Shown: one piece after another, positions 57,964 to 64,000 of the stretch
Position numbering within the stretch: the stretch's first letter is position 1
Layout: each line of letters begins with the position of its first letter
From: Beverwykella pulmonaria
Lineage: Eukaryota > Ascomycota > Dothideomycetes > Pleosporales > Melanommataceae
Direction of reading: 5' to 3'
Length of the DNA: 64,000 bases
NCBI GenBank assembly: GCA_001599595.1
Contig: BCHH01000021.1
Location: 62,001 to 126,000, forward strand
Notes under the pieces: model-generated
What the model was told of the DNA's origin: nothing
What the model saw: only the letters and a program-made list of their open reading frames with translations
Databases searched by the model: none
Position numbers and translations under genes: made by a program

Positions 57964-59210
57964 CTAAATCACAGCCCTTCTCTGTTGAGCGCTGCCCTTG
58001 ACCCCCTCCGTCTGTGTCTTTGACACCACACCACCTGCATTACTCGTCTCCGCCGGCTTCTTCACAAGATGCTTTCCAATATACCCTCTCTCGCCCCAAA
58101 GATGGAACGGATCCAAGAGCCCCGCCAGCACACTCCTCTTATTCTTCTTCGCCTCCGCCCTCAACCGTGCAAGCTCCTCATCACTCATATCCCAAAACTG
58201 AGTTTTCTTATCCTTGCCCGTAAGCATGCCATGGACATCAAACGGATCAAACATTGTGACGATCCAAGGCCTGTCGTCCGCCCATCCTGGCCCGCGTCTC
58301 TCAGTGACTCCATCGCGGTCTAGAAAGACGGAGTTCGATCGAGGGAGACGCTTCCCGGGATGGTAAACATTGAGCAGCGTGGTGTTGAGAAACATAATGA
58401 CGGCCTCGAAAATCCAGAACACGACCTCGTTCTTGTAGATCGCGCTGTCCCAGCCCATTATATACTCCACAAGACGGTATATACAGCGGATCGTGACGAT
58501 AGTTGCGCTAACGTACAGCACGAGTAGCACCGTCCGCAGGTCCTTACTCAAGACCCCAGCCTTCGAAGCTTTCATGTGAAACTGTGCAGCGAGCAGACCG
58601 AAGGTCCCAAAGAGAGCCGCCTGTAGAGACAGCGACGCAGTGACGAGATTCGCGCCGAGTTGTCGCTGTTTAGGCGTCATGCTCGAGTTCGCCATGCGCC
58701 ATGCGCCCTGCCCGATCAGGATTTCGCACACGGCATCCAGCCCCACAAACGTCGTTGCTACGCGACCTGGGTGCATTGGCGCCAGGTACGGGATATAGTA
58801 GAGGATGCGAGACAGGATGAAGTAATTGATGAGGGCGTACACGGGCGGGCCAGACATGATCAGGACGACGGAAACAATGAGGTAAGTTAGGTTGGAGGTG
58901 TGGAAGGCGCCTACTTCGCGCATAGCGAAGCCGGCAATCATTAGGAGGGCAGCCCAGGGAAGGAGGATGGTTGTTCGCCATGATTTGTGTTTACTGTACA
59001 GGTTAGCTTGGGCTTAAAGTGCAGTGGGGGGTTGCTTACAGAGTCTGCCATGCGTGAATGACTCCTGAGATGAAGAAGAGGACGATGAAGATGATGGGCG
59101 CGACTTTGTTGGGAGCGTAGTACCACACACTACCGGGTGCTATGAGTTGTTAGAGTCCGTGAGAGTGTAGATGAAGACAAGGAAAACGTACAATAATCTC
59201 CCATTCCCAT
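57964..59210 (-). CDS. RTA1-like seven-TM lipid-translocating protein
   Basis: Three exons (59210-59192, 59139-59040, 58993-57964) encode 382 residues. The short first exon gives MGMGDY, joined to SPGSVWYYAPNKVAPIIFIV. Seven hydrophobic helices are visible: the first is APIIFIVLFFISGVIHAW, and later ones include LTYLIVSVVLIMSGPPVYAL, VLLVLYVSATIVTIRCIYRL and VVFWIFEAVIMFLNTTLL. Family motifs include FILSRILYYIPY and VEYIMGWDSAIYKNE near helices 3 and 6, and the closing LLNVYHPGK. RTA1/RSB1 proteins are linked to lipid-base translocation and azole or 7-aminocholesterol resistance in yeast. The C-terminal ~120 residues are a soluble tail with two DPF-H-G blocks (FDPFDVHGML and LDPFHLWGER). The exact substrate is unknown. 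Confidence 0.88.
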
Positions 59211-59951
59211 CTTGACTGATGTGCTCGGAGGATCAAGTTGAGACAAGTGTTAGAGCCTGCAGACTTTGCAGTGAGAAAACTTCTGGTCGGCCGTGAGGCA
59301 AAAAGGGTTATCTATATAGCAACGAGAACTACCGGCCAAGGCTGACAGCGCAAATTATGAAAGATTAGAAGCCATCGCGGGGCTATGCTGTGAGGGATGA
59401 AGTTGTTTGGAGTTCCCACAAGATGAAACGAATCATGGCAATAATGAGCGATGTCCATGGAATTGTAAATACGAAGAATGCGAGGCTTTAACGAGGCACA
59501 ATTTGACCACACGAAAGGCATTGCACAAGGCTGAATTGACTAGGTCGTTGCATAATCGATACGCGAGACCTCAGTAAGCTTGTATTGGCTATAGACGCGA
59601 AGAGACGTTGGTGGCAGAGGTAACCCATCGCTCACGAACTTAGAGTAGCCATCGCATGCAGGGTAAAAGAGAGGTTGTGGTCAAACTCCAATCTCACGCT
59701 AAGCCACCTCTGGCATTAGTGAAATTAGCGCGGTCGGCTAGCGCATGAAGCCGACCACGTGCCCAATTTGCTTTCACGACCACGCCAATACACACGAGGC
59801 TAAACACACATCACAGGCAGTCCATCGTCAGCCTTCTACACACAGCGAATCTGTCTGGCGCACGTGTTTCATGAGTGTGGCTGGAAATGGTGCTCCAGGC
59901 TTGGGTGCCGCAGAGAATGTGTCTAGGCAAAAACAATCTGACTTCAGTGTG
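59211..59951. other. RTA1-like/TRS130 divergent promoter
   Basis: About 0.7 kb of shared upstream DNA. An in-frame extension of TRS130 to 59745 exists, but I judge it non-coding leader. No other feature. Confidence 0.5.
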
Positions 59952-62900
59952 ATGGATGGTTCATCCAGCTCTAAAGTCACGGGTATATATACTACCTCTT
60001 CTGCAACCTCTTCTATTCATGGAATGACTAATATTTTTGCAGTCGAATATCATGACCCGTCTGGCCTCTTCTCGTTAGTGCAAGAACAATTGACTTCTCG
60101 TCTTCCCCTTCGGAATCTTCATTGGAAATCGCCAACCCGGCCCCTAAGATCGATCGACTCGCTTCACGTGGATCTAGTACCCAGCAAAGACTCTGTGCAT
60201 ATCTCCGGTGTCACATCTCCCGGACTAGCACCACCTGAAGGAACGCGGCAGAATCCCACGAGTTCAGAGATCAGCAGGACACCATCAAAGGAAAGACGGC
60301 ACCAGATTCCAGGTCTTCGGCAGACGCCGTATTTGAAAGTCTACCTATTAAGATGTGACGATTCCGAAACGTACAAGTCGAATGCTCGAAAGCAACTTAG
60401 AGAATGGGTCAAGGCACACACACCGCCTTCTCAGAGCAGCTCTTCGTTGAACACACAGGAGAATCACGACGCTTTCGAGTGGATGATTATTCATGTTGTA
60501 ATTCCGGACACTCCTGCTGCAAGTCAGCCTCGCGGAACAACAGCCTCGATCGCAGTTCCTGGGGAGAAGGAGAAGTCTAGTGCGACGTCACGCTGGACTC
60601 GTGGAACGACAACTATTCTTGAGAAGATCCGTGCGGATTTCAACATAACCTCGAAATCGGCGCCAGACCGAGTTGCTCAGATAAGGCTTGAGAAGGGAGT
60701 TGTACCACCCCATATGCTACCAGCAACAACACCGTCTGTTACAAGTCCGCCCATAAGTGAGAGCCCACAGGAGCAGGAAAGGGTATGGAATGACGTTATA
60801 GTCAAATTCAAGACTCTGATCCTTCTCTCTTTCGACCTCCGAGTTAGCCAGTACGAGGAGGATATCAGAGAAAAGGATTCGCAACGTGCCCTTCCTGGGT
60901 GGAACTTTTGCACTTTCTTTATCCTCAAAGAAGGCCTCGCAAGAGGCTTTGAAAGCGTTGGCTTGGTAGAAGATGCTCTTCTCGGATACGACGAGCTTTC
61001 CATCGGACTCGACTCCATCCTCCGCGATCAGGCGAACGATGGTGGCCAAGGACAAGGCGGTGTTATACTCAACTATTCGGAGGATCTTTATGAACAGACG
61101 TCAGCAATTCTGAAACGGTCGCAGAAAGATGATGGAGGCCGTAAGGAGCCTCAACCGTATGTCCATGATGAGAGACCAATAGACTCCCGCAAGAAAGATT
61201 ATCGGGGTCTAATTTTGTCAAACAACATCTCTGTCTTTGACTTTCGAAGCTACATCTTTGGTCGCCAGATGTCATTACTATTGCGGCTGGGCAATTCTCA
61301 CTCATCAAAGGCTGATCTCGCGGCAAAACTTTCACCTAGGCCAAACCCTGGTGTTATCAAGCACTCAATGGACGACAGCAGCGTAGGCACAAAGTCAGGG
61401 CCCTCTCCTAGTGATTCTGAAGATCTACTCTCCTTGTCCGAACTCTGTACACGTGCGCTCAACTTTATCACTTTTGCAGGACGACTATTACGGGATGATC
61501 TGATCAATGGGTAAGCTCCTTTTCTTTGAAACAAGCAAGTCGCTGACATGAGCGCAGTGCAAAGGCTCATGAGGTCAATTTCCCTAGTCGCCTGATTGAC
61601 AACCTTGTTCGTTCTTGGACTTTTGCTGCACTCGAACAAGTCTTAAACGAAACTGCAACTTCCTCTCTCCCATTCACAAAATTCTTGAAGGACACAACTA
61701 CGGGCTCCTCTGGCAAGATGCGATCCTTCGGAAACCATATTGAGGAGCAGAAGGTCAGTGTGATCGAGCCCAAAACCATGATTCACCCAACACGATCATC
61801 TTCTCTACATGCTGGCCGTTCTGTTTCCGCGGACCCGCCATATGCCCATACCGTAGGGCAGGTCGTGTTTGACAACGGACAATATCAAGATCGCCCAGTC
61901 CCAAACCAAGAAAGTACATTACCCCAAATCAAATCCGGCCAGCAAGACTTAGCTGGTACACGAGCTCAGCTTCTTGTTGTACAAAGGCGCACTCTAGAGC
62001 ATGTTGGTAAATCGCTAGGTTGGTCAATTGGCTGGGCCGCTATTCTATCTACTTTATCTCGGAATGAGGAGCTTAGTGATGTGGATCTCAATGCGAAGAG
62101 TCGATCTGATGATGAGGAAAGCGAGATTGTAGAAGAGATACCGAAGCTTACTTCTCCTACGGTTGGTATTTCCGCAGCCGCCATTGTGAATTCTGTGTCA
62201 TCGATCGATCAATTCCGCCAATACTACGAAGTATGTCTCTTTTCCTCTGACCGGCATTAAACTAACTGATCCAAAAGACTCTGAGCGATCTCATTGTCAG
62301 GCACTATGCGGCTGCAGGCCAAGTCAAGTCCGGGGAGAGTGTTCTTGGGGACCTGGCTGCTCTTCGATTGTAGGTTGCAAGCCATTCAATGAGTTACAAG
62401 CTTTTTTACTTATGCTTGTGTAGTGAGCTTGGCGATTTTGCAGCTGCAGCGATGTACTTTGGGCGCATGGCGTCACTGTTTGCCGAAAGTAGATGGAACA
62501 CTGTCGAGACTACCATGTTGAAGATGTATGCACAGTGTCTGAAAAGGCTTAATCGCAAAGACGAATATATTCGAACGCTTCTCGACATTTTGGCAAAATC
62601 AGCTGGGAGTAGGATAGCGAGTCGGGCTTCTTCTAAACATACCAGCACGCTGGAAGTTTCGACCATGCCAAAGGATTGGTTAGACGATGACAGCGTAGAT
62701 ACGATCAGCTTGTTCGAAGAGTTGATTAGCTTCTCTGAGCAACTACCGTACGATGTAACTGCGCCAATGAACAAATACTTTGGTGACATCGTTGTCGAAC
62801 CATATGTACGGCATTTCGATGGAAAGGATGGATTCCAGTTACGACTTCAATTCAGACATGTCCTCGAAGATGAAATAGATATTCGAAAAGCAAAGATACG

Positions 62901-64000
62901 ACTCGTCAGTGCAACGCCAGGGCAGGGAAAGGACATATGGCTAGAAAGTTTGGATGCTATACGACTGCAAAAGGGTGTGTGTCGCATATGGCTCAGCTCA
63001 CACGTGCGTATATCCATTCGCCAACCAAAGACCATACTAACTCTGCCAGGTCAACACCACTGGCCCTTACAGGGTCGACAAGATCCTTCTTGAGGCAAAG
63101 AGGATCGTTTTTGCATATGAACCAGTCACAAAAACCGAAGAGACCTCGTCCCTTGGTATTCCGACTCCGGTATCCGCAACAACGCTGAAAGCCGCGAAGA
63201 AATCCCGAGTTATGTGTTTCCCTCGCACCGAAGCATTCCAGGCCAGATTATATCTCTCGCATTTCATAGACATCGATAAGCCCCGACATATTGATATTGA
63301 GTGCTCAAGCGGCTGGAACGACATACAACATGCGGAGTTGCGCTTGAAGGCCGGAACAGCTGGACTGAGGTTACATACTGCCAAAGCTGCTGTAGCACTA
63401 GGTGATGTGATTATCAAGGACAAACCCAACCCAGGAGTTATCGAGATCGGCACAATAGCACCGAATACTATCACTACGTTGAGGATACCGTACGACTTGG
63501 AGTTGATGCTCCCAGACATCGCAATCAAGCTGGAAGTGGAGTATTTCACGGACAACGGCCGGTTCCAATTTTACTCATCCTTCATCATTTCCGTCGAGCT
63601 CCCGCTCGACGTCAACGTGCACGATCACTTCAAGAACCAGTCCCTCTACTCGAAGTTCAACATCAAGACGGCCGGCCATGTGCCTCTAGAAGTCCTAGAC
63701 GTCACCCTCGAAAGCTCGGAAGAGTTTGAAGTTTCAGCACCGAAGAAAGTCAAGGGCTCGGTTCTCGTCTTCCCCAAACAACCCGTGTCAACAACCTACA
63801 AGATAACCAAGAAGCCCGTCGATGCAGCTAAGCGGCGGCCAAGTCGAACGTCGATTGGCAGCCTTGCACTGTCAGTCGAATATCGGTGTCTGGACGAGGA
63901 CATATTGGACAGGGCACGAGTGTTGTTTACCTCGGCCGTTGAGAACAGTCCTGTGCATCGGCTTGCCCGTCTGCTCATTGCAGCTTTCGTTGACCGCCTT
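59952..64000 (+). CDS. TRS130: TRAPP II subunit Trs130/TRAPPC10 (5' part, cut by window edge)
   Basis: Trs130 is a large subunit of TRAPPII, the exchange factor for Ypt31/32 (Rab11) at the late Golgi. The seen exons (59952-59982, 60043-61510, 61558-62230, 62278-62369, 62424-63003, 63050-64000 and beyond) give 1,265 codons, still open at the edge. The N-terminal family block is clear: YHDPSGLFSLVQEQLTSRLP followed by LRNLHWKSPTRPLRSIDSLH. Later blocks include LQLRFRHVLEDEIDI-type and GPYRVDKILLEAKRIVFAYE in the conserved C-terminal beta region. The intron after SSH (63004-63049) restores the frame. The first intron (60 bases, a multiple of three without stops) could be retained, adding 20 residues. 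The start was set at MDGSSSSKVTVEYHDPSG, as in fungal homologs, although an in-frame ATG lies upstream. Confidence 0.95.

Overview
The window is nuclear DNA of a filamentous ascomycete (Pezizomycotina). It carries single genes on both strands, each with its own promoter. Introns are short (about 45-110 bases) with GT...AG ends and CTAAC-type branch sites. The families are typical of this group: RTA1-like, 2EXR, yapsin-type aspartic protease, M43 metalloprotease and Ser-rich fungal membrane proteins. A placement in Dothideomycetes fits, but that is inference. I found no transposon, CRISPR array, rRNA, tRNA or secondary-metabolite cluster. Most genes are conserved housekeeping loci, and I saw nothing I would call a new multi-gene system.

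Layout, 0-12 kb: PEX16 (+), RPN8 (+), a SWIM-domain SWS1/Shu2-type recombination factor (-), a 3.4 kb stretch without a recognisable gene, a SWIRM-domain (Fun19-type) chromatin protein (+), and a CDC50/LEM3 flippase subunit (+). 12-21 kb: a secreted M43 metalloprotease (+), two doubtful small ORFs (one ending in a CaaX-like CILQ), a 2EXR protein (-), an overlooked small membrane protein (+), and a nine-exon M1 aminopeptidase (+).

21-36 kb: a small NCE101-type gene (-), ATG8 (-), coproporphyrinogen oxidase with an unresolved N-terminus (+), TRM9 (+), the CaaX protease RCE1 (-), a Ser-rich two-TM protein (+), TIF6 (+) and ESS2 (+). 36-46 kb: a 1,167-residue Pro-rich nuclear-type protein (-) and a Ser/Pro-tailed membrane protein (-), separated by long gene-free regions with small tandem repeats.

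46-64 kb: RAD23 (+), the bifunctional purine enzyme ADE16/17 (-), a Nudix hydrolase with a C-terminal membrane segment (+), a GPI-type aspartic protease (-), RFC4 (+), an RTA1-like seven-TM protein (-) and the 5' part of TRS130 (+, cut by the window edge).

The genes do not form a pathway. Shared themes are proteostasis (RPN8, RAD23), membrane traffic and autophagy (ATG8, TRS130, CDC50), and DNA replication and repair (RFC4, SWS1, RAD23). The points most worth a second look are two GC-AG introns needed for the conserved reading frames of the aminopeptidase and ADE17, the alternative leader of the heme enzyme, several small genes that simple ORF calling misses, and the SWS1 homolog.
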